Of a stretch of DNA of 64,000 nt, positions 10,708 to 19,640 are shown piece after piece. The notes below the pieces were generated by a model that was given only the letters and a program-made list of their open reading frames with translations, ran no database searches and was not told the DNA's origin. The stretch is from contig JABANN010000011.1 of assembly GCA_013115125.1 (NCBI GenBank), positions 62,001 through 126,000 of the forward strand. The letters run 5' to 3'. Made by a program: the position numbers and the translations under genes. Numbering within the stretch: position 1 is the stretch's first letter; the number at the start of each line of letters is the position of its first letter. This DNA comes from Perkinsus olseni (lineage: Eukaryota; Perkinsozoa; Perkinsida).

Positions 10708-11271
10708 TCAGAGCTTCCAAGGGCCTAGGCCTTCACGAAGACTTCCCAAGTCCCTCATTCGATGGGCGAAATCTTGGAAGTCAGCGCTGGCCTGGAATGA
10801 GAAAAACGATGAGCTCACAGTTCTTTCCGGGCCAGCCTCCTCCAGTCATATCGATGACCTGGGAAAGGTTTTCTCCCCGCTCACTTCAATTGTCTTTTGT
10901 CCCATAATACTCTGGCCTATCGTCCGCTGGGCGGCGCTGAGGTAGTCACCAATTACCGAACCCTGGGCTCGCGATGTCCAGGTCTGAGGGGAGAGATTTA
11001 CGAGTGATGACCAAACTGGTTGCACTACCTTTCCACGCTCTTCGATCGGGAGAGTAAGCCACTGAGCGAGGGCAAGAGATCCACCCGCTAGTACAGGTAT
11101 GAGCACTCCACCGTAGATGACGTACTTCAACGACACCTGACGAACACGACCAAGACTGGAGTGATAATCGCGCAGAATTCAACCAGCTCTCACTATGCGG
11201 TTGAAGAGGACGTCAGGTCGCCTTATCTGATACGTGATATCGGCGTACCGCCGTTCGAGTAACTTGTTCAT
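10708..11271 (-). CDS. small single-pass membrane protein, unknown
   Basis: ATG 11271 begins MNKLLERRYADITYQIRR. An intron at 11137-11193 (57 nt, GTGAGA to CAG) joins in phase to YVIYGGVLIPVLAGGSLALA, a clear membrane helix, followed by a soluble part. A second intron at 10792-10884 (GTGAGC to CAG) gives a final exon encoding ASADFQDFAHRMRDLGSL and a TGA at 10708-10710. If the second intron is not removed, the protein would end soon after position 10885. It resembles small inner-membrane subunits of mitochondrial complexes in size and layout, but I recognise no family. Confidence 0.5.
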
Positions 11272-11312
11272 ATCTGACAGACTCCATCAGCAATGGATAG
11301 AAAGCAGAAGAA

Positions 11313-11800
11313 TCACCCACTTTTGAAGGCCCGGTAGCCCCATACAGCTGAGACGAGTGCCGCTAGGTCTAGTATATGAGGGGTGTATACAGCCTTAAGG
11401 CCCGCCACCGCTTGCTTCATAGGCTGAACGGGTAAGGCAACGTCACTGCCGAGAAAAGAGAAGCAGGATTACATTGGTAACCGACGGTTCAACAGCGTCC
11501 TGTTCATCTTCGAATTCAATCTTATTACCGAACTCGTCGTAGTAGCTCTTCTTGTCCAAGTTCTCACCTACAACGAGAAGAGTTCAATGGGCCAAATAAA
11601 AAGTTCAGATCGAAAAAGGGTGAACTCGGGGCATGCTGGCCATCCTCAGGAACACACATGATTCCTGGGATAGCCTACATCCTATCGGCTGTAGGATGTA
11701 CATCTGGCTTACTCAAGAAGTGCTGCCGCCATTGGATGTACCCTAGCGAGAGCACTCCGCCAAGAATGCCGGTCCACACTATGTCGGCCTTCTGTGACAT
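11313..11800 (-). CDS. tiny two-pass membrane protein, unknown
   Basis: ATG 11800 starts MSQKADIVWTGILGGVLSLG, a hydrophobic first helix. Exon 2 reads ENLDKKSYYDEFGNKIEFED, acidic and soluble. Exon 3 ends with a second helix (ILDLAALVSAVWGY) and RAFKSG before a TGA at 11313-11315. Both introns have GT and AG ends and join in phase, giving about 97 residues. It lies 42 nt upstream of the next minus-strand gene, so the two may be transcribed together and separated by trans-splicing. The function is unknown; the size and paired helices suggest a mitochondrial or ER membrane accessory subunit. Confidence 0.5.
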
Positions 11801-11913
11801 GGCAAACTGTAAAAACTAGAGCCTCGAGATTACGCCACCCCTTTGAACGCAAAGTCCCGAGGGCTCAATCGTAAAGGAGAGACTTGGTGATAATCATATC
11901 TCGTTAAAGGCCC

Positions 11914-13316
11914 AGAGCACCAGCAGCCACAGCAGCAGCTGCTTGCCGGGCCGCGGCCTCTTCTAGGAATCTGTGGTAAGAGGCCGCCTGGTCAATGAGC
12001 GAGGGAGGGTCGCAACGCCGTCTGAACACGGCCGTGTAGCAGGGCTTGCCAGCTCGCTTGACCTGAAAAAGACTTCCCCAGTTGGGCGATGGTGGCGGAT
12101 GGCCAAAGTACGTACCTTCTTTCCCTCTTCTGTGTCATTCTCGATGCACTTGATGCAGGGGTCTCCTGCCTGAACGGAAGAGGACGTGATGAACAAGAGA
12201 ATGAGCTTCGAAAAAGGTTTACCCCATCTTATCGGTGCCAGCCGCGCTACAGGCGAGGCAATCACGGGAACGAATCTCAACTGTCATCAGAACCCGCCAA
12301 ACGCGAAGAAATTCGAGCTGCTTCACTGTTGTTCTTCAAGTTCAGCGACAGTGTTACAACCAGTCCTACCAGTTCAGCATCGGTGACTCGCTCGAAGAGC
12401 TCATGTTGACGTTCGCCACAGTCCCTCATCCAAATGTGGAGGTCCTCTACGTCAGTGACCGTGTACAGCAATCCACCTGAATGTAGCAGATGAGAGCAAC
12501 AGTACGACCATCTCAGCGAGACACTCTCCCGACATTCTCCCAGCAAGTCCCAGAGCGCCACTACCCCCTTACCTGGCTTCAGCACGTAAGCGTAGAGACT
12601 CATAAGAGGGTCGTTGATGATCCTTCGTCGCCAATTGTGCTTCTTGAAGTGAGGGTCAGGGAAGCAGAAGAACATCTTGTCACAAGAGCCCTTGGGGAAG
12701 TAGTTGGCCAGGAACTTCATCGCGTTCGTTCGTATGACGGCGATGTTGTCACCCTTGTATGGCCCTTCAGACAATCTCATACTCCGGATACGCTCGCCCA
12801 CGTAGTTGGTGACCTGCTCCCGTATCTCCATGCCCATAATGAGGTTGTTGGGGAAGAGCGGCCCGAGGGAGACCAGAAGCCCCCCAAAGCCGCAGCCGAT
12901 GTCGAGGATGAAATTGTTCCGGTTGGGGTGGTCGTAGATCATCGAGGAGTCGTACTGTATTGGATGATCTTTCGTATTGCAGAAGATAGTTTGCTCGCAT
13001 TCTTCCTGACTTCTGTTCGTGTGGAAGTACTTGGGGAAATGCATGGACCAGTCCACATGACGAGGTGACACAGGGTAAACCATGAGTGGGTCACTCAGAG
13101 GGTTACAGTGAGCCTGAAGGAAGACATATAGCATGAAGACACTCGCCATCACGGTTTCCGTACTCGCTGCCTGAAGTCGGCTTTCTTCGGCTTGAACCGC
13201 TTCAGTGGAGGCTCTCCATCCGCAGCCCGATTAGCCGGGCTGAGAGTCGAGGGAGAGACCTCAGGAGAGGAAGGGATAGCCGGCTGACTTTCTTGCGCGG
13301 TAGAAGCGGGTAGCAT
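11914..13316 (-). CDS. tRNA (guanine-N7)-methyltransferase, Trm8/METTL1 type
   Basis: This enzyme puts m7G at position 46 of tRNAs. Exon 1 from ATG 13316 encodes a low-complexity head ending KADFRQR; a 50-nt intron (13114-13163) joins it to AHCNPLSD, the usual RQRAHxNPxSD block. The SAM-binding motif is ILDIGCGFGGLL, then GMEIREQV, and the tRNA-binding/catalytic block is FFCFPDPHFKKHNWRRRI. A further intron follows KPG and rejoins at GLLYTVTDVEDLHIWM. The C-terminus, after two more introns, reads CIKCIENDTEEGKK, then CYTAVFRR and an Ala-rich tail to a TAA at 11914-11916. One intron of about 190 nt is longer than usual here. All family motifs are present, so it should be active, normally with a WDR4/Trm82 partner that is not in this window. 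Confidence 0.9.
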
Positions 13317-13466
13317 TATACAGAGGAGATTATACGTAAGGGCCCACCAAGGCGCGGGTCACAAGCAGATCCTGAAGAACCCTTTCGATGTACCCCAGAA
13401 CACAAACTATCGGACGGTGAATTTCGAAACCCTTGCATCGATTGCAACATGGTACAGTTCTTCGAG

Positions 13467-14681
13467 TTACCCAGCAAGGGCCTGCTCGAGCTCGACGTCC
13501 GTGTCCTCAAACACAATATCAGCCTCCACCGCTTCTGACCGCTTGTCGTCCTCTTCTCCCTTCGCCACGTCTTCGGGCTCGCTCTCTCCACTCGAGGACG
13601 ACACGAGTAGCTCAGGCGGCTTAACATGACAGAGTAGTTGAAACGGGCCGAGGCCCGGGCGCGTACCACTGTGACCTCCGTCGGCTTCGGGGGCGAGGGA
13701 CACTCTCTTGCATGAACGCGACGCACTGCCGTTATCGGCGTCGCAGGCAGTACGTCCACTAGGAAATCAAAGCAAGGCGACCTGCCTAAGATGCAGCCAC
13801 TCCGCGATGTGCGACAGAGGGGAAGAGCAGAAGCACCTAGAGCTTCGGTGAGGTCATAGGCCATGAGCCGGCGACGAGACCGGGCCACTGAGGGATCCAC
13901 ATACGCCATCTCGGAGGCCATATACCTTAAATGTAATGTATACCCCAAAGCGTGACCTAGTGCATCCGACGCCAAACTGCCAACGGGATACTGTATCGTA
14001 ACGCAGAAGAACCCCTAAAGTGCTTACGCGCGAGCGCTGACGTCCATTGCGAAGAGCTCGGCGGCCTTAGCCAATACTGGGCACACTTGAGTCGATATAC
14101 ACCCCACCTACGGAGAGGCACTCACGTTTATCTCCTTGTGATGGTCAATACCTCAAGCCAGTGCTCAGCCTCGCAGCCCGTGCTCATGTCCTGCAGAGCC
14201 CGCAGAACACTCCCTACGGGGAACTGCGTATTGGGCGCCACTTTGGTGGAGCTGGTAACACCGATGCCGGCAAGTTCATCCACCACGCCGCTCTCCATGA
14301 GACCGATCTCGTGTTTCATAATCTGACGGGGCAACGAGGGGGCAAGTGCGTGAGTCCGCATCACCGTTGTCGTCATGATACAGCGGCTGTAGGACCCACG
14401 ACACTACCTCCCAGACGGTGAGGTCCGGCCCCTTGGTAAAACTATCTGGGACAACTTTCAAGCCTCGCCTGACTTGCCTCCGCCGGATTTTTGCCGTCCG
14501 CTTCTCTTCGACGTTCTACCGCCATGAAACACTCACATCGATCGTTCTCTCTCCCGCAAATTACAGAGTTGGAAGGCCAGACTCACTACTCTCCTACTAC
14601 CTTCAGCGGCATCCTCTTCATCCCCTTCCGCACGGCTCGCCGAGTGGTCGGGACTAGCTCGCCCCCTCCTTGGGTCGACAT
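13467..14681 (-). CDS. histone-fold protein, NF-YC / NC2-alpha (DRAP1)-like
   Basis: The N-terminal exon (ATG 14681, MSTQGGGELVPTTRR) is basic. The middle reads FPVGSVLRALQDM, then, after a 44-nt intron, VCPVLAKAAELFAMDVSARA and, further, SRRRLMAYDLTEAL. That order (basic start of helix 1, long central helix with KAAELF, and a helix after an RRL loop) is the CBF/NF-Y histone fold as seen in NF-YC, NC2-alpha and Dpb3. An insert lengthens the loop before the last helix. The C-terminal exon is acidic (SSSSGESEPEDV to VELEQALAG). A role in transcription or replication-fork chromatin is expected. The phase of one upstream intron near 14330-14400 is unresolved, so the N-terminal half is less certain. 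Confidence 0.55.
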
Positions 14682-14798
14682 TGTTGAATAAGCTGCGCCC
14701 CGAGGTTCATCCATCGCCAGGCCGAACACGATCCGAACAGAGGTAGAAAACGTAAAAAATATGACCGGTAAAATGGCGCCAGGGAAGTACGCTCCAAC

Positions 14799-15055
14799 TC
14801 ATTCCACTCTGTCCACCGCTGCTGGACGACTGCGACAGAACGATGTCAGTTTCGCGAAGAGGACCACAACAAACGCGGCTATCAAGAGAACTCCAATCGC
14901 CTTTCCCTGAGGGCAAAATGGATGTAGTCTGCAGTGCCGGGGGAACGTTGTCGCTGCACCGCGAAATTTAAGGTCCTCACCATGTTCCTAGTGACCGGCA
15001 CATTTCTGCTCTTCCATACCGGAAGGAATTCTACACGTGCCTCAGGAGTCTTCAT
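14799..15055 (-). CDS. very small single-pass membrane protein
   Basis: ATG 15055 reads MKTPEARVEFLPVWKSRN, then an intron from GTGAGG to CTCAG joins to a hydrophobic helix (AIGVLLIAAFVVVLFAKL) and a short basic end before TGA at 14799-14801. This gives about 62 residues, short for a real gene. The hydrophobic helix is well formed and the splice sites fit. A likely trans-splice acceptor (CCCCTTCAG) lies upstream near 15111. No family is recognised. Confidence 0.4.
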
Positions 15056-15128
15056 CAGAACTCCCTCATCGATCGACTTAGTGGGTGGGCGAGGCACGAG
15101 CTCCTCACTCTGAAGGGGCGGCACCGCT

Positions 15129-16250
15129 TCAAAGGCTACCCTTCGACGTAGGCCATACATCATCATATTCCTCAATAATTTCAACCTTACGAATCTTAGT
15201 CAACCTTGGGAACTGCTTCTGCAAGTACTTTTCTCCTTCGCTTTGTATTTTACCTGTATGATATCGCCCCGGGCAAAATTGCCGTCCCTAGTGGACAACC
15301 ATCCGACTTTCTTCACCACGACAAGTTCACTCAACTTAAGCGTCCGTTTCGAGCTGAACGCACTACAGTGATTACCGGCTAAGATCCAGCTTGGACCGAG
15401 CGAGTTCCCACTTCCCGAAACCAGTAGCTCCCCAAAGATACTACCTTGATCCGGTTCTTCGCCGTACTTAGCATTAATACTCTCAACAGCTACCATTCCT
15501 TCAAGCACTCTCGCGATCGGCGCGAACCCCGATGTGTCCAGAAACACATTGTCAGCGAGCTGAGACCGAGAAGAGCCGTGGTCTCGAATTCCCGTATTGC
15601 CAGCGAATGCCGTCAAGTACGGAGAGGTGCCGGCACGCAGCCAGGGCGAGGATTTTCGTATTACGTTTATAAACATCTGGGTTGTACGGGTGTTCGGACC
15701 CGCCGACGCAAAGGAGATCGTCCCCTTCTTGTTAGACTCTACGACAGGGTCGTCATCGATGGGAGGGAACTTCTCTCTCCTCGATGGGTCAGCTGGCAAC
15801 CCCCACTGGGCGACACTGAAACGAGGCGTAATTAAGGCTAGTTGGCGCAAGTCGAAAGGGAGAGAATGCCTCATCTAGCCGTCGCTCAAACGGAGAGCAG
15901 TCCTTCAAGAGCTCCCAACCCACTCACAAGCCTGTCAAAACCCTGAAGAAACGAGCCTCATCAAAGTATCCATCTTCGAGAATCTCCTTCAACCGTGCGT
16001 AACTGACAGAGCAAAACGAGAACATAAACATCGCAACTTACTGAGCCGATTAGTACGACCATGCCTCACTGGCCCTCCAACAGCATTACCCCTTGGGAGC
16101 CCAAGACTCGTAGGCTTCGATAAGCACTTCATCCTGGCCACCGTCCGCTTCATTCGAGAGATAAAACTTCGCTTGCAGTCGCCGAGTGTTTTGAGCACTC
16201 ACAACGAGCCAGCAGCACCACAGCAAGAACGCGGTTGAAGGCCACCGCAT
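15129..16250 (-). CDS. secreted or ER cyclophilin (peptidyl-prolyl isomerase), copy 1
   Basis: Cyclophilins isomerise prolyl bonds during folding. ATG 16250 begins MRWPSTAFLLWCCWLVVSAQ, a strong signal peptide. Exons then give EVLIEAYESWAPKG, DGYFDEARFFRVL, FSVAQWGLPADP, NKKGTISFASAGPNTRTTQMF and GFAPIARVLEGMVAVESI; the final exon ends QFPRLTKIRKVEIIEEY with a TGA at 15129-15131. The catalytic Arg of FFRV, the Gln of VAQ and the Phe of QMFIN are kept. The region that carries the cyclosporin-contact Trp in CypA reads LDTSGFAP instead, as in the protist/plant/bacterial-like branch. It is a close neighbour and paralogue of the gene at 16513. Confidence 0.85.
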
Positions 16251-16512
16251 GGAATTTCACTGCTACACACATCCGACCAACTTCAACTCAACTGCCAGTA
16301 AACCACGCAGAAAAATCAATACGAATGGCAGCCAGACTCTTCAGTAGAGCCGTGATGCATAAGTAACGAGTAACCTTTACCAGAAGGACTGGAAGCACAG
16401 GGAGACGGTGAAGGGGAATAATTCCACCTGGCCGCTCCAACTATCGGCATCTCCAATCCTTGAGCGCCAACTCAAAGCTCATTCTGAGAAACAGACGATA
16501 TAAATGAGACCC

Positions 16513-17351
16513 TTAGTGCAAGCCGGAGTATATCACCTTTTCGCCCTCGACTTCCTCGAGAATTTCGGTCCCCACAATTCTGGTCAACCTTGGGAACTCC
16601 TTAGCGAGATACTGCTCCCCTTCGGCCCGGACCAGTCCTGTGAGAGACATCAAGTCCAAGGTCATTAGACCAGCATGAGAGAGATCTACCTTGATTCGGA
16701 TGCTCGCCGTACTCAGCATTGATGCGCTCCACTACGTCCATGCCTTCCACCACTTTCGCCACAGGGGCAAAACCCATGCCGTCCAAAAAATGATTATCCT
16801 TGAGCTGAAGGAAGAGCCGAATGAAATGAGAAGAGATCAAGCCAGAATATATCTAGTACATTCACGAACAACTGTGTGGTTCGGGAGTTCTTCATGGCAG
16901 TTGCGGCGAATGTGATGATACCCTTGTCATTGTGTCCAACCACCTTGTCATCCGGGATGGCTTGATACTTGTCGGCCTCCTTGGGATCGGCCGGCAAGCC
17001 CCACTGTGCGACGCTGAAAGTAATGCACGCATTAGTCCACAACAGACTAGACCACGCAGATAAACACTTACAAGTTCTCAACAACCCTGAAGACACGAGC
17101 TCCGTCGAAATAGTGATCACCAATCAAGTCCTTGAAGCGCTTGTATCTGAGCAGGAGGCGTGACTTTGGGTCGAACGACAAGCGAGGTGCTACCCGTTGG
17201 GAGCCCAATCTTCGTGGGCTTCAACTACGAACTCCTCCGGCTCGGAGGACCCGGGATTCTCTACGGATATCCGAGCTTGAAGGAGCTTGCCTGCCTGAGC
17301 TTGTAGTGTGCACAGAGTCAAGAGTAGTGCTAAGGTACGAGTGAAAAACAT
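16513..17351 (-). CDS. secreted or ER cyclophilin (peptidyl-prolyl isomerase), copy 2
   Basis: ATG 17351 starts MFFTRTLALLLTLCTLQAQA, a signal peptide, followed by EEFVVEAHEDWAPNG. Later exons read DHYFDGARVFRVVEN, FSVAQWGLPADP, KGIITFAATAMKNSRTTQLF, GFAPVAKVVEGMDVVERI and the end EFPRLTRIVGTEILEEVEG to the stop at 16513. The block structure and introns match copy 1, so this is a tandem duplication, diverged well beyond recent. It differs from copy 1 in the 'GPNTRTTQ' turn (KNSRTTQ). No ER-retention KDEL-like end is present (it ends SGLH), so secretion or endomembrane transit is possible. Confidence 0.85.
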
Positions 17352-17600
17352 GTGAACAGAAAACACGCGGGGGTAAACACTGAGCAGTCAAAGTAAGTGG
17401 ACGAAGACGAATACACTGTTCATTACCACCGTTTTCCTGATCACAACCTAAAGTCATCAGAGCGCAACTCGTTGGCACGTTAAGGAACAGCGAGATTGCA
17501 AGAAGATTCGGAAAAAGCGCTGCGCCCAGCCGTTTCATTTTCTGGTCCGTCGATCGGTTAGAATCGTATCTACGTTTGTTTACAACGGCTCTGGCGTCTC

Positions 17601-17852
17601 ATGTTCAAGTTCAACGAGCTGAGGATGTTGGAAGAGATGCACGAGGAGAGGGAGGAGAGGCGTCGGATGAGAGAAAGTTTCTCTCGCGAGGAGCTGCTCG
17701 AGAAGTTTCCTCGCGAGGAGTGGGACGACGCTTACGTCCCCGACGAATCGTGGGAAGAGCGCTGGGAGAGGCGCCAAAAGGAGAAGAAAGAAGCTCCCAA
17801 AGGGTTATTGGTAGTAATGCTTCTCATAGCTGTGCTTGTTTGCTCGTTGTAG
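17601..17852 (+). CDS. small tail-anchored charged protein, paralogue B
   Basis: Eighty-three residues in one exon: MFKFNELRMLEEMHEEREER, FSREELLEKFPREEWDDAY, DESWEERWERRQKEKKE and a short hydrophobic C-terminal segment (LLVVMLLIAVLVCSL). It is clearly homologous to the protein at 9938, with the same box order and an Arg/Glu-rich amphipathic helix. The hydrophobic end is short, compatible with tail anchoring in ER or outer mitochondrial membrane. It lies 250 nt from the start of cyclophilin 2 on the opposite strand, so the two share an upstream region. Function unknown. Confidence 0.65.
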   Translation: MFKFNELRMLEEMHEEREERRRMRESFSREELLEKFPREEWDDAYVPDESWEERWERRQKEKKEAPKGLLVVMLLIAVLVCSL

Positions 17853-18365
17853 GGCCTCTCTGCCACATCGTGCTTGCCAAGCCCTGAGCTGACTGCCGCC
17901 GACTTAATTACTAGAGCATGGAAATTTGCATGGGGAATTCCGCATCACCGCTCGATTGATAATCTTTGTTTTGTTGTGTTTGAAGTGTGACGGCCTTTCA
18001 ATTAGTGAGTGACCCCCACTGTGGGAGTCCCACTACGAGTGGGCCACTGGGAGGTTACACACTCCATCTCGCTAGGTATAATTTCGGCGTTACTGTCAGT
18101 AAGTTGCTGGTAGTGACGCTACCTGGTAGCCTTTATATTTTCCCGCTTCTCTGTTCGCTCTTACTAGCAACACGAGTTGTGTTACAGGACGTGATGCCGG
18201 TTCTATTTAATGATTATTGATCTTTCTCGAGAGTGGTTACCCGATAACCATACACAGTGGCTTACACCATCTGTTTTCCATTATTTCTTCTCTTGCTCCT
18301 CGGGTATGATCGTTTCCTGACGATGGGTGTAACGTGTGATTATCTCGTAGGTTTGTTTGATTTCT
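17853..18365. other. intergenic spacer
   Basis: About 510 nt between paralogue B and the putative first exon of the Mic10-like gene. A pyrimidine-rich run with TATCTCGTAG ending at about 18351 is a plausible trans-splice acceptor for the next ATG. Nothing else is seen. Confidence 0.4.
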
Positions 18366-19403
18366 ATGAGCAATTCTCAGGAAGCCGTCGAAGGGAAGAT
18401 AGATAAATCTGGCCCCTCGGATAACTACGAACTCTATGCTGTGGTAATGTGCTCTTTCGCAGTGGATCTATCGCCGTGCCGTCCCATGTCCGCCAGCGTG
18501 TATGCAGTGTTCCGTATTGGTCGTATTGGATACTGAATATACGCTCTATAAGTTACAGTTCGAACGAGTGCCAGTCTGCGTATCGCAGTTTTTACACAGC
18601 AAGACATTAGCACTTTGAGGAACTTTAGTTGTACTGGTCAAGGAATTCTTACGAATTCGCTCTTGTTAGCGTGCAGTGGTATTAGCGCTATTATTACACT
18701 GCAGTGGTTAAAAGACCCCGCGTTCGAAAGAAACTGCCCGAAATCACTAGTGAGTCGAGTCCATACCATCCGAGTGCTCCGTAATTTTTTGCGATGTGTC
18801 ATAGATCAGGCGGTAGAGTGGCTCGTATCGCAGCGAAGGTTGATTAGGACTTATCGAGAACTGTAGAGTGCCTGCTGAGACTCGAAATCGTTACACTGAT
18901 AAGACGCTGGTTTGACCGTGAATCATTCACGCCTTGCTTCCCTGCTGGTTGTAGCCTGTGCCTTGCCTTGCTCAGAACTTCGCTTCAAAAGGCACCATGG
19001 GCCTCTTCTCGGGGTTTATTCCAGCAATGGTCCTGTTCAAGAGCCGTCGTCTAAGGCTTGCCGCTACGGCTGTGGGCGCAGGGATCGGCCTTGGATATGC
19101 ATGGTGCCAAAATGATTTGTATTCAACGCATCGTAATATCGCGGGTTGGGAAGTTTTGGATCGTACCCAGGCTCGTTGACACTTCTTGGGTGAGGGGAAT
19201 ATAGCTGCCTCGAGTGCTGATAGTCTTACTCTGAGAATCATAGGAACTGCTGCTAAGAATCACTTGTTGAGCTCCACCTGTCGGGTAACTTGTTCTTGTC
19301 TTCAGCCGACTCGGTCGTCTTGCCGGGCACTTTCGAGGAGTATGTGAATCGTATCAGTAATTTGATCAACTCTAAGCTGCCGGAGCAACTCAAGGTTAAG
19401 TGA
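18366..19403 (+). CDS. Mic10-like MICOS subunit (mitochondrial cristae junction protein)
   Basis: The central exon, entering after CTCAG at 18975, reads NFASKGTMGLFSGFIPAMV, FKSRRLRLAATAVGAGIGLG and YAWCQNDLYS. Mic10 is a small two-helix inner-membrane protein with glycine zippers (GxGxGxG) in both helices and the order F-F/K-R-R, then GxGxGxAYxxC; all of this is present. A likely 5' exon starts at ATG 18366 (MSNSQEAVEGKIDKSG) and ends at GTAATG 18444; a short middle exon near 18880 (NRYTDKTL) joins in phase. A likely last exon after GTCTTCAG (about 19312) reads PGTFEEYVNRISNLINSKLP and stops at 19401-19403. The core exon is well supported; the outer exons are inferred from phase. Confidence 0.6.
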
Positions 19404-19640
19404 AGTTGGCTGGATTGGAGCTCGTCGTTTTGCAGTGATCACTATGATTGTTCTACTGTAGTATGAGTGGCGAGTGTAGTGCACTATTTTTGTTAATGGC
19501 AGCTGCTCCGAGTTCCTATGTCACTTTACGTTAATTGAGGGCGTCCTTCGAAGACTCGCGCTTCGCTGTTACGTTTCAGCCAACGGTCTTGTGGTTTCAC
19601 AGCTGATCATCCCCTGCCTGGGCTCTACGTAGTGATTCTA

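Noticed and set aside
12490-13068. 192-residue plus-strand frame
   Set aside because: Antisense to the tRNA methyltransferase catalytic exon, which has all family motifs.
17221-17538. Minus-strand frame starting MKRLGAALFPNLL with signal-like start
   Set aside because: It overlaps the first exon of cyclophilin 2 in another frame and continues as low-information sequence; the cyclophilin ATG at 17351 has a better signal peptide and splicing.
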